Source of the DNA: Deltaproteobacteria bacterium
Lineage (GTDB): Bacteria > Myxococcota_A > Polyangia > Polyangiales > Polyangiaceae
Direction of reading: 5' to 3'
Length of the DNA: 59,554 nucleotides
Assembly (NCBI GenBank): GCA_016218915.1
Contig: JACRCQ010000003.1
Span: 1-59,554 of the forward strand
Shown: positions 50,410 to 58,600 of the stretch, in pieces
Layout of the letters: each line of letters begins with the position of its first letter
How positions within the stretch are numbered: position 1 is the stretch's first letter
Translations under genes and position numbers: made by a program
The notes under the pieces: model-generated
Database searches by the model: none
Told to the model about the DNA's origin: nothing
What the model saw: the letters and a program-made list of their open reading frames with translations, nothing else

Positions 50410-50889
50410 TCAATCGAACGCGACGATCGCAGAGCGGCAGGTGGGAGAGCACTCAGGGCCGTTCGGCTGGCTCGTGACGTACTTCACCGAGCTCGCCTTC
50501 TTGTCGAAGATCACGGTGCCTTTGGGCACGGTCGTGAGCGTGAGGGTGACCTTGTCGCCGTCCGTACCGTTGCTGTCGTTGACCTTCACGCTCAGCTGCC
50601 AGGTGTCTGACGCGGTGCGGCTGGCGAGCTCTACCACTGCGGGCAGATCCCCTTGGAGCGTGACTTCCGCGTGGCCGAGCGGATCTGCCTGTACATCCCC
50701 TGAGGAGCACTTGTCGTTTCGGCAAATCTTGACGTTGATGTGGACAGCCTCTGACCCCTTGTAGGTGAGGTCGCCCCAGATGAGCAGCTCGTCGGGGCAG
50801 GGGAGCTGGCCGCAGTCGAGAGCCTTGCCGCCGCAGGACGTCACGGCAGCGGCAGACAGGAGCAAGCACAAGCGAAAAGCCCTGGACAT
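50410..50889 (-). CDS. Small lipoprotein
   Basis: The protein is 159 aa. The signal peptide 'MSRAFRLCLLLSAAAVTSC' has its lipobox Cys at 19. The mature part is strand-rich with four more cysteines in pairs ('CGQLPCPDEL', 'CRNDKCSSGD') and a C-terminal 'CSPTCRS'. It resembles a small Ig-like or C2-like domain but no family is recognised. It starts the reverse-strand series lipoprotein, UPF0104, hypothetical, Omp85. Confidence 0.7.
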   Translation of the reverse strand: MSRAFRLCLLLSAAAVTSCGGKALDCGQLPCPDELLIWGDLTYKGSEAVHINVKICRNDKCSSGDVQADPLGHAEVTLQGDLPAVVELASRTASDTWQLSVKVNDSNGTDGDKVTLTLTTVPKGTVIFDKKASSVKYVTSQPNGPECSPTCRSAIVAFD

Positions 50890-50987
50890 GGGATCACGGT
50901 AGCAGCACCGGAGTCTCCAGGGAAATCCCCAAAAGATTTGGCCGCTTGAGCTGTGGGCTGGCAGGGTGCAGCCAGCAGCACCGCATC

Positions 50988-52340
50988 ATGAAGTCCGCAT
51001 TGCTTCGCTCGTCCTCGCCGCAGGCCGATGAACCGATTCCCCCTTCGGAGCGTCGACGGCGCGAAGGTCCGCTCGCATCCATCCTCGACCTGACAGCGTT
51101 CTGCGCTCGATCGATCCCCGCATCCTGGCTTCTCGAGGGCGTCCCCGCTCGCGTAGCGTCGATCCTGGAAGTGCCGATCGTGTCCGTCTACCTGCTCGAG
51201 GCAGATCGCAAGGCGCTCGTGATGCGTGGCAACGTCGGCTTCACGCCGCTCGCGCTCGGGCGCGTTCGCCTCGCTGTGGGCGAAGGGCTCACCGGGCTGT
51301 CCGTGGCTTCCCGACAGGTCGTGGCCGTGGATTCTGCTCCGCAGCACGCGGCCTACCAAGGCTTCACAGAGCTCGACGAGGAACGCTATCCGGCCTTTGC
51401 GGCTGCGCCGTTGATGGGGGACGGCGAGCCGATCGGCGCGCTGGTGATCCAGCGTGAGGGCGGGGCGTTTTCCGAGCAGGAGCTCATGGTCCTCGCCGCC
51501 CTTGCGGGCACGCTCTCCCTGGCCTTGCGGGCTGCTGACTCGGATGAAACGCAGCGCGGACGTCAGGCGCAGCGGCGTCGTGCAGGGGGTGGAACCAAAC
51601 GGGTCATCCTGCCTGGACGCACGGCTGTGGCCGGGCGGGTGCTCGGCCCTCTGGCTGCAGTGCGACGGCCGCCGCGGCGCCCGGTGCTGTTCAGCTCCGA
51701 CCATCCCACCAAGCCGTTGCTCGACGCGTTCACCCTGGCAGAGCGGGTGTTGCGCGAGCTCGGGGCCAAGGCTGCAGAGGCGGAGATCGGCGCGGACGCT
51801 TCGTTCCTGGACATCTACCAGCAGATCCTGGGCGACAGCCGTTTCAAGGGAAGGGCCATTGAGCTCGTGTCCCAAGGCGCTGCGTCGGCGGAGGCGCTCG
51901 GCCAGGTCGCGCGCGAGGCAGTGCGCACAGCGACCCGCTGGACCCGAAGCACGTTTCTCGAAGAGCGTGCGCGCGACATCGAGGATCTGTGCGACGCGCT
52001 CACCATGCTGGCGGTGACTGATCCCCGGGCAGCGATGCCCACGCGGGCGATCATCATGAGCGATGTGCTCACGGTCTACGATCTGCTGGTGACGGCGCGG
52101 AGTCGTCCGGTGGGCGTGGCGCTGACCGAGAGGGCAGGGGGGCCGCGCACGCGCGTGCTGCTTCAGCTGATGGGTGCGCCGGCGGTGCTCGACGTGGCTG
52201 GATTGTTCCGCTGGGCTTCGGACGGGGACATCGCGCTTCTGGATGCGACGCACGGCTTGCTTCTGATCAATCCGAGCCGAGCCGAAGTGTCTGAGCTGCG
52301 CGAATCGCTGGAGCGCGGAAGCGCACCCGTTTCGGAGTAG
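50988..52340 (+). CDS. GAF domain plus degenerate PEP-transferase enzyme I-like protein
   Basis: The protein is 450 aa. A GAF domain (about 30-165: 'VPIVSVYLLEADRKALVMRG', 'VGEGLTGLSVASRQVVAV', 'APLMGDGEPIGALVIQR') is followed by a region resembling the N-terminal half of PTS enzyme I/PtsP (about 185-450: 'LPGRTAVAGRVLGPL', 'SFLDIYQQILGDSRFKGRAIELV', 'FLEERARDIEDLCDAL'). The phospho-His motif GGRTSHxxI appears as 'GGPRTRVLLQLM', so the His is lost, and the C-terminal PEP-binding barrel is absent (PtsP is about 750 aa). It is likely a regulatory or sensory relative without phosphotransfer. It is divergent from the lipoprotein operon. Confidence 0.75.
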   Translation: MKSALLRSSSPQADEPIPPSERRRREGPLASILDLTAFCARSIPASWLLEGVPARVASILEVPIVSVYLLEADRKALVMRGNVGFTPLALGRVRLAVGEGLTGLSVASRQVVAVDSAPQHAAYQGFTELDEERYPAFAAAPLMGDGEPIGALVIQREGGAFSEQELMVLAALAGTLSLALRAADSDETQRGRQAQRRRAGGGTKRVILPGRTAVAGRVLGPLAAVRRPPRRPVLFSSDHPTKPLLDAFTLAERVLRELGAKAAEAEIGADASFLDIYQQILGDSRFKGRAIELVSQGAASAEALGQVAREAVRTATRWTRSTFLEERARDIEDLCDALTMLAVTDPRAAMPTRAIIMSDVLTVYDLLVTARSRPVGVALTERAGGPRTRVLLQLMGAPAVLDVAGLFRWASDGDIALLDATHGLLLINPSRAEVSELRESLERGSAPVSE

Positions 52341-52363
52341 CCACCCTCGGCCGGACATCCGTG

Positions 52364-52369
52364 TACAAT
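52364..52369 (+). promoter_or_regulatory. -10 hexamer TACAAT placed for a leaderless transcript
   Basis: TGTACAAT (5 of 6 matches to TATAAT) ends ten bases before the ATG at 52380. The leader would be only a few nucleotides and lacks a ribosome-binding site. Confidence 0.45.
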
Positions 52370-52379
52370 ACGCGTGCCC

Positions 52380-52928
52380 ATGCCACGCGACTCTCGTCCG
52401 CCCGGTTTCGACATGACCTACAAGCCCCAGCGCCGCCAGGCGTTCGGGCCCCCGACCACGACCTGGATCCTGCCCGCGATCTACTTCGTGCTGTCGCTCG
52501 CGTTCCTTGCCACGGTCATGCTCGGCCAGATGATGCCGAGCAACAGCTGGCTGTTCCGCTACATCGTGGAGGGCGACGAGCACCGCATCCTCGGCGCCCG
52601 GGCGCTCTCCTTGATCATGTTTGGTGGAGGCGTTGCTGCGCTCATTCGGACCGGCATGCGCGGCGTGATCATCCATCCTGACGGGATCGAGGCGCGGTAC
52701 GTGATCGGCTTTGGCTGGCCCAAGGTCAAGAACTGCACGTGGATGGAGATCGACAAGCTCGTGCTCGATCGCGGTCACGTGATGCTCTACCTGTGGGACG
52801 GGTCCTTGTTCGGGCTGCCGGATGTGTTCGACAAGGCGGGACTGGCCCACGTGCTGGAGCGGGTGGCTGCAGCGCGCGCGATCCCGTTGCGGGGCGGTTC
52901 AGGCAGGAACTTCGACGAGGAAGAGTGA
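52380..52928 (+). CDS. Small membrane protein with PH-like domain
   Basis: The protein is 182 aa. Two hydrophobic segments (about 27-50 and 72-92) are followed by a strand-rich cytoplasmic domain, 'GMRGVIIHPDGIEARYVIGFGWPKVKNCTWMEIDKLVLD', typical of bacterial PH-like/YdbT-type membrane proteins. Function unknown. The amidohydrolase gene starts 4 bp after its stop, so the two are probably co-transcribed. Confidence 0.7.
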   Translation: MPRDSRPPGFDMTYKPQRRQAFGPPTTTWILPAIYFVLSLAFLATVMLGQMMPSNSWLFRYIVEGDEHRILGARALSLIMFGGGVAALIRTGMRGVIIHPDGIEARYVIGFGWPKVKNCTWMEIDKLVLDRGHVMLYLWDGSLFGLPDVFDKAGLAHVLERVAAARAIPLRGGSGRNFDEEE

Positions 52929-52932
52929 GCTG

Positions 52933-54120
52933 ATGGGACGCGCGAACGACGGCATGAGACCCAAGCGGCCCTGGCCGTTGCTGATCATGGTCCTGATCTT
53001 CCTCGGCTTGATCGGCGTGCTTTTGGTGCTCATCGTCACGGCTCCGCCCACACCGAGCGTGGAGGTGTCCGCAGGAGCCGGTCCGGATGCTGCGAGCTCG
53101 AAGACCGTGGACTTCGCCCGGGGATTCAAGCGCATCGACGCGCACGCGCATCTGTCGGTCGGATCGCTTCCACAGCTCGTCGAGCTGATGGATCTCTACG
53201 GATTCGCTCACATCGTCGATCTGTCCGGCGGCATCCCCGACCACGGGCTCGAGGCGCACCTGACCCAGGCCATGGCGTCACACGGTCGCATCTCCGTGTT
53301 CATGACCCTGCCAGGCAGGGAGTTTCGCGTCCCAGGCTATGGCCAGCGCATCGCTGCGATGATCGAGCGTGCCAAGCAGATGGGGGCCAAGGGGTTCAAG
53401 ATTCCCAAGGGGCTCGGGCTTGGATGGGACGGACCAGACGGCAAGCTGGTGCCTGTGGACGATCCCGGCCTGGATCCGATCTTCGAAACCTGCGGGCGGC
53501 TCGGCATGCCGATCACGATCCACACAGCGGATCCCAAGGCGTTCTGGCAGCCGCCGACGCCGGCCAATGAGCGCTACGAGGAGCTGTCCGCTCACCCTGG
53601 GTGGTCGTTCTACAAGGCGGGGACAGCGAGCTGGGAGGAGCTTCTCGATCAGCTCGAGCGGCGCGTGGCCAGGCATCCGAACACCACGATCATCGGCGTA
53701 CACTTCGGCAATGCCGCCGAGGAGCCGGAGCGCGTGGCGCGCATGCTGCGCAAGTACCCGAACTACTACATCGACACTTCTGCGCGCGTTCCGGAGTTCG
53801 GCCGTCACCCTCCGGACAAGATGCGAGCGTTCTTCATCGAGTTCCAGGACCGCATCCTGTACGGAACCGACCTTGGCGTAGGGCCTGAGCCCGGCGATCT
53901 GGTGCTCGGCTCAGGCGGCGACGAGCCTCCGCCGCCAGCGGAGGTGGTGCGGTTCTTCAGGTCGACCTACCGCTACTTCCAGACCCCGGACTTGAACTTC
54001 GAATCGCCCACGCCCATCCAGGGCAAGTGGAACATCAACGGCATCAACCTGCCCAAGGAAGTGCTGGAGAAGCTCTACTTCCGCAATGCCCAGAGGGTGA
54101 TGGGCATTCCGGCGCAATGA
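52933..54120 (+). CDS. Membrane-anchored amidohydrolase
   Basis: The protein is 395 aa. An N-terminal TM helix (about 15-37, 'PLLIMVLIFLGLIGVLLVLIV') puts the catalytic domain outside the inner membrane, probably periplasmic. The amidohydrolase-2 (PF04909-type) TIM-barrel pattern is clear: 'RIDAHAHLSVG' (metal-binding His-x-His), 'GAKGFKIPKGLGLGW', 'MPITIHTADPKAFW', 'TTIIGVHFGNAAEEP', 'YIDTSARVPEFG' and 'RILYGTDLGV' (catalytic Asp). The substrate is unknown; the family includes decarboxylases and hydrolases of cyclic compounds. Confidence 0.85.
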   Translation: MGRANDGMRPKRPWPLLIMVLIFLGLIGVLLVLIVTAPPTPSVEVSAGAGPDAASSKTVDFARGFKRIDAHAHLSVGSLPQLVELMDLYGFAHIVDLSGGIPDHGLEAHLTQAMASHGRISVFMTLPGREFRVPGYGQRIAAMIERAKQMGAKGFKIPKGLGLGWDGPDGKLVPVDDPGLDPIFETCGRLGMPITIHTADPKAFWQPPTPANERYEELSAHPGWSFYKAGTASWEELLDQLERRVARHPNTTIIGVHFGNAAEEPERVARMLRKYPNYYIDTSARVPEFGRHPPDKMRAFFIEFQDRILYGTDLGVGPEPGDLVLGSGGDEPPPPAEVVRFFRSTYRYFQTPDLNFESPTPIQGKWNINGINLPKEVLEKLYFRNAQRVMGIPAQ

Positions 54121-54132
54121 GCCCGTGTCGTG

Positions 54133-54138
54133 TAGACT
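54133..54138 (+). promoter_or_regulatory. -10 hexamer TAGACT placed for a leaderless transcript
   Basis: TGTAGACT ends ten bases before the ATG at 54149. It is the same hexamer as before the aminotransferase gene. No Shine-Dalgarno is present. Confidence 0.4.
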
Positions 54139-54148
54139 GGACTGCACC

Positions 54149-54667
54149 ATGTCCCTGTTGACGCGAGAACAGATCCTCGAGGCGTTTTCTCGGCTCGATG
54201 AGAGACTGGGTCAGAAGTCGGTGCACGCGGAGATCTACGTGGTCGGAGGAGCTGCAATGTGCGTTGCCCTCGAGGCGCGCCCTTCGACAAAGGATGTCGA
54301 TGCGTTCTTCACCGAGCCACAGGAAGTGCGAAAAGCGGCCAAGGCCGTCGCCGAGGAGCTTGGGTTCGCCGACGACTGGCTGAATGACGCTGCAAAGGCA
54401 TTCGTGCCCGAGGACGCCCGATTTGAACGGTACCGCTCATGGCAGTTCGTGGATGTTAGCTTCGCGGACGAAAGGACCCTGCTCGCGATGAAGTGCGCAG
54501 CGGCGCGCACCGAAGAAGATCGCAAGGACATCGTGTTTCTCGCGAGCCGGCTCGGCCTCAGGACGGCCGATGACGTGCTCGCAGTTGTGCTGCAGTACTA
54601 CGCGCGCGAAAGGCTGCCCGTCAGGACTGAGCTGCTCGTGCAGGAGATCTTCGATGAAGGCCCTTGA
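54149..54667 (+). CDS. Nucleotidyltransferase-fold protein (possible toxin)
   Basis: The protein is 172 aa. It has the minimal nucleotidyltransferase signature: 'IYVVGGAAMCVALEA' (Gly-Gly), 'TKDVDAFF' (the DxD metal ligands) and a third acidic site in 'FVDVSFAD'. This fits the DUF6036/AbiEii-like branch of stand-alone NTases, several of which are toxins that modify tRNA or proteins. 'LLAMKCAAARTEEDRKDIVFL' is a typical C-terminal helix. It overlaps the next small gene by 14 nt. Confidence 0.75.
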   Translation: MSLLTREQILEAFSRLDERLGQKSVHAEIYVVGGAAMCVALEARPSTKDVDAFFTEPQEVRKAAKAVAEELGFADDWLNDAAKAFVPEDARFERYRSWQFVDVSFADERTLLAMKCAAARTEEDRKDIVFLASRLGLRTADDVLAVVLQYYARERLPVRTELLVQEIFDEGP

Positions 54668-55016
54668 GTGCTTCCATCTCGCAACTGCCGACTCGGGTCA
54701 CTACCAACTCCACATCAACGAGTTCGTCGATGGGTTTCGAGGTGCCCTGCCCGAGGCGAGGGGCGAGTTGATCAACGATCCGCTGCCCTCCCAAGAAGGC
54801 CGAATGGAAGGTCTGATCGCAGCGGTCGTGAGCTCGCTCTGCCGCGAATGCGACATGCCAGCCCCTGCGTGGGTCGGCAACACGAGCAGTGACGAACCTT
54901 TCTTCGTGCTGCCCGCAAAGTCCTTTGCCATGCGCGTTCGGCTCATGATCGAGTCGCCTCCGGCGTTTCGAATCCGACGGGTCTTCGTGCCAGAGAACTA
55001 CCTCAGCCGCGCGTAG
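54654..55016 (+). CDS. Small partner protein of the nucleotidyltransferase
   Basis: The protein is 120 aa and starts 14 nt inside the NTase gene, so it is tightly coupled. It has an N-terminal helix region, then 'EGLIAAVVSSLCRECDMPAPAWV' and a hydrophobic 'PFFVLPAKSFAMRVRLMIESP'. Small partners with a 'P.WV' motif next to NTases have been seen in toxin-antitoxin-like pairs, so an antitoxin role is possible but unproven. No known family by itself. Confidence 0.65.
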   Translation: MKALECFHLATADSGHYQLHINEFVDGFRGALPEARGELINDPLPSQEGRMEGLIAAVVSSLCRECDMPAPAWVGNTSSDEPFFVLPAKSFAMRVRLMIESPPAFRIRRVFVPENYLSRA

Positions 55017-55040
55017 CGCTGGGCTTTCGGACGGGACCCC

Positions 55041-55069
55041 TTGACCCACGCGTCAGGAACGACCATAGC
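55041..55069 (+). promoter_or_regulatory. Candidate promoter of the PpiC-type lipoprotein gene
   Basis: TTGACC (55041-55046) and a weak CATAGC (55064-55069) are separated by 17 bp. The -10 ends nine bases before the ATG at 55079. Confidence 0.3.
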
Positions 55070-55078
55070 TTTCCGCCG

Positions 55079-55570
55079 ATGCGATCCGTCGCCTTGCTCA
55101 CCGCTGCGCTCACCCTGGTCGGGTGCATGCAGAACGTGCACCCCCGCGTGGGAACCGGAGTGCCTCCACCCGACTGGATCGAAACCGAGCATGCGGCGCC
55201 CGTGGAAGACACGCAGGCCGCAGCGCCTGAGTCCGAGACCGGCCCCACCGAGATCTCGGCGCGTCACATCCTGATCTCGTACCGAGGCGCCGCCCATTCT
55301 GCGCCCACGATCGTGCGCTCCAAGCAGGAAGCGCTCGCTCGCGCGCAGGAGGTGCTCGCACGGCTTCGCGCCGGTGAGGATTTCGCGGCTCTTTCCGTGG
55401 ACTTCACCGACGAGCCCGGCGGCGCAGAGCGTCAGGGCGAGCTCGGACGATTCACCCGGGACAAGATGGTCAAACGCTTCGCGGACGCTGCGTTTGCCCT
55501 GGAACCCGGCCAGTACAGCGAGCCGGTCGAGACCCAGTTTGGGTTTCACATCATCCAGCGAACGGAGTAA
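55079..55570 (+). CDS. Parvulin-type (PpiC) peptidyl-prolyl isomerase lipoprotein
   Basis: The protein is 163 aa. The signal peptide 'MRSVALLTAALTLVGC' has its lipobox Cys at 16. A Pro/Glu linker leads to a single parvulin domain (about 60-163): 'ARHILISYRGA', 'ALARAQEVLARLRAGEDFAALS', 'GELGRFTRDKMVKRFADAAFAL', 'FGFHIIQRTE'. It should accelerate proline isomerisation in folding envelope proteins, anchored to a membrane. It lies directly upstream of ileS on the same strand, but a functional link is unlikely. Confidence 0.88.
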   Translation: MRSVALLTAALTLVGCMQNVHPRVGTGVPPPDWIETEHAAPVEDTQAAAPESETGPTEISARHILISYRGAAHSAPTIVRSKQEALARAQEVLARLRAGEDFAALSVDFTDEPGGAERQGELGRFTRDKMVKRFADAAFALEPGQYSEPVETQFGFHIIQRTE

Positions 55571-55660
55571 GCGCAATTCGCGCCCCGTGCCCGGCAAGGA
55601 CCCGCGTGGCGCGCAGGCCTCGCGGCAGCTACGATCCGCCTTCTTCTGAGACCAATCTCC

Positions 55661-58600
55661 ATGGACCAGCGCAAACCTACCTTTGACAGCGTACGCCCCG
55701 ACATCAACTTCCCGCGCGACGAGGGAGCGATCCTCGAGTTCTGGAAGCAGCGCTCGATCTTCCAGAAGACCCTGGAGGCCAACGAGGCGAGTCCGCAGGG
55801 GACGTTCGTGTTCTACGAAGGCCCGCCCACGGCCAACGGCGTGCCCCACAACGGCCACGTGCTCACGCGTGTCATCAAGGACCTGTTCCCGCGCTTCAAG
55901 ACCATGCGCGGATTCAACGTGCCCCGCAAGGCAGGGTGGGACACCCATGGCCTGCCGGTCGAGGTCGAGGTCTCCAAGGAGCTGCGCATCCCGGACAAGG
56001 CCGGCATCGAAGCCTACGGCATCGAGCCCTTTACCCAGAAGTGCATCGAGTCGGTCTTCCGCTACACCACCGAGTGGGAGCGCATCACCGAGAAGATCGG
56101 CTTCTGGGTCGATCTGCCCAAGGCCTACGTCACCTTCCACCGTTCCTACGTGGAAAGCGTCTGGTGGGCCCTGTCCAACCTGTTCGACAAAGGCCTGCTC
56201 TACCAGGGACACAAGGTCGTCTGGTGGTGGGCCCAGGGCGGCACTGCCCTGTCCAGCCACGAGGTCGGCCAGGGGTGGAAGACCGTCGACGACCCGTCCG
56301 TCATCGTGCGCCTGCGCCTTCGCGACGACCCCAAGACCAGCATCCTGGTGTGGACCACCACACCCTGGACCCTGCCGTCGAACGTGTACGCAGCGGTCGA
56401 TCCCAAGGTCGACTACGCGGTGGTGGCCGACGACGACGATCGCAAGATGATCGTGGCGTCGGCGCTCGTTCCCACTCTCGAAAAGCAGCTGAAGAAGAAG
56501 CTCGAAGTGCTGGAGACCCGCAAGGGCGCTGACCTGATCGGGCTGTGCTACGTGCCCCCGTTCGATATCTACTTCTCGAAGCACGCCGACCTGATGGCAA
56601 AGCTTCAGACCGGCGGCGAAGTCCGCGCTTTCTGGCGCGTCGTCGAAGCCGAGTTCGTGACCCTCGACACAGGTACCGGCGTGGTGCACATCGCGCCTGC
56701 GTTTGGCGAGGACGACTTCTCGCTGCATCGCAAGCTGGTGGCAACCTACAGCAATGCAGAGCACATCCCGCTGCTGTGCGCGATCAAGCCGGACGGCAAG
56801 TTCGTGGCCGAGATGGGCGAGCAGTACGCCGGGCGGTGGGTCAAGGAGGCAGACAAGGATCTGACGCGCGAGCTGGAGCAGAAGAAGCTCCTGGTCCACT
56901 CCGAGCCCTATCGCCACGACTATCCGTTCTGCTGGCGGTCGGACGCCGACCCCTTGATCCAGATGGCGCGTCCGGCCTGGTACATCCGCACGACCGAGCG
57001 GATCCAGAACGCGATTACGAACAACCAGAAGGTGTTCTGGCAGCCGGATCACATCAAGGACGGGCGCTTCGGCGACTTCCTCGCGAACAACGTGGACTGG
57101 GCCCTGTCGCGCGAGCGCTACTGGGGCACGCCGCTCAACGTGTGGCTCTGCTCTGCCAATCCGGAGCACAAGCACGCCCCTGACTCGGTCGCATCGATCC
57201 TCAAGCTCAATCCCCGGGCATTCGAGCGATTCGACGAGGCCCGCGACTCGGATCCTGGCCTGAGCGAGCACCTCATGGTCCACAAGCCGTGGATCGACTA
57301 CGTGACCTTCCCCTGTCCGCAATGCGGCGCCGAGATGCGTCGCGTGCCCGAGGTGATCGACTGCTGGTTCGACTCGGGCTGCATGCCTTTTGCGCAGTGG
57401 GGCTATCCCCATGCCGACGGCTCCCGCGAAGCCTTTGATCAGGCGTTTCCGGCTGACTTCATCAGCGAAGCGATCGATCAGACCCGCGGGTGGTTCTACT
57501 CGCTGCTCATGATCTCCACGCTGGTGTTCGACGAGGAGACGCAGGCCAAGATGGGGCTGTCCAAGGCGCGCCCCTATCCGCACCCGTACAAGACCTGCAT
57601 CGTGCTCGGCCATACCTGCGACAAGGACGGCAAGAAGGAGTCGAAGTCCAAAGGCAACTACACGCCGCCTGAAGTGATCCTCGACAGCGTGCAGATGGAG
57701 TTCGCAGTTGTCGACGACTCGCAGGGGAAGGTCGCGTCTGCTGACGGCACTGCTTTGATTGCGACCGACGACCTCGAAGGGCTTGATCTGACCGATGGAA
57801 CCCGGGTCAACGTGTTCCGGGCAGAGCAGCCGGACAAGGCCCTGACCGTCACGATCAAAGACACGCGCAAGCTGCCGAGGCGCGTGGTGCTGCTGTCCGA
57901 AAAGGACCGCGCCCAGCTCGGCGCCGAAGTCTGTCCCATGGGCACTTCGGTCATGCCGGTAGAAGTTCCGCGCCTTCCTGCCGGGCAGCGGCTGATGATC
58001 CAGGATCCGACCACGCCAGCGCCAGGGGCCGATGCCTTCCGCTGGTTCTTCTATTCCACGAGCCCGCCCTGGACCAACACGCGCCACTCGCTCAGCAACG
58101 TGCGTGCGGCCCAGAAAGACTTCCAGATCAAGCTGAGGAACGTCTACTCGTTCTTCACCATCTACGCGAACATCGACGGGTTCAATCCGGCCGTGGGGCT
58201 GGCTGACCTCAAGGGGCTCGATGCAGAGGCTCTCTCGCATTGCGAGGGGTATCGTCCGGTCAAGGAGCGGGCCCTGCTCGATCGCTGGATCCTGAGCGAG
58301 ATCGCGCTGGCCACGCGCGAGGTCACCGATCATCTGGAAGGCTACCGGGTCTACGAGGCATCGCTTCGGCTGATCGAGGTCGTGGATGCGCTCTCGAACT
58401 GGTACGTACGCCGGAGCCGCGAGCGGTTCTGGGCTTCAGGGTTCTCCCAGGACAAGCGGGACGCGTACCACACGCTCTACACCACGCTGGTGACCCTGGC
58501 TCGGCTCGCTGCCCCGTTCATCCCGTTCTTTGCCGAGGAGATGTACCAGAATCTCGTTCGCAGGGTCTGGCGCAAGAGCCAGCCCGAGAGCGTGCATCTG

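Noticed and set aside
55571..55660. T-box or other riboswitch before ileS
   Set aside because: Only about 90 bp separate it from the preceding gene, with no T-box sequence or specifier-like stem.
57689..58018. Intein or group II intron in ileS
   Set aside because: The insert is too short, stays in frame and has no splice-junction Cys/Ser...His-Asn pattern or intron structure.
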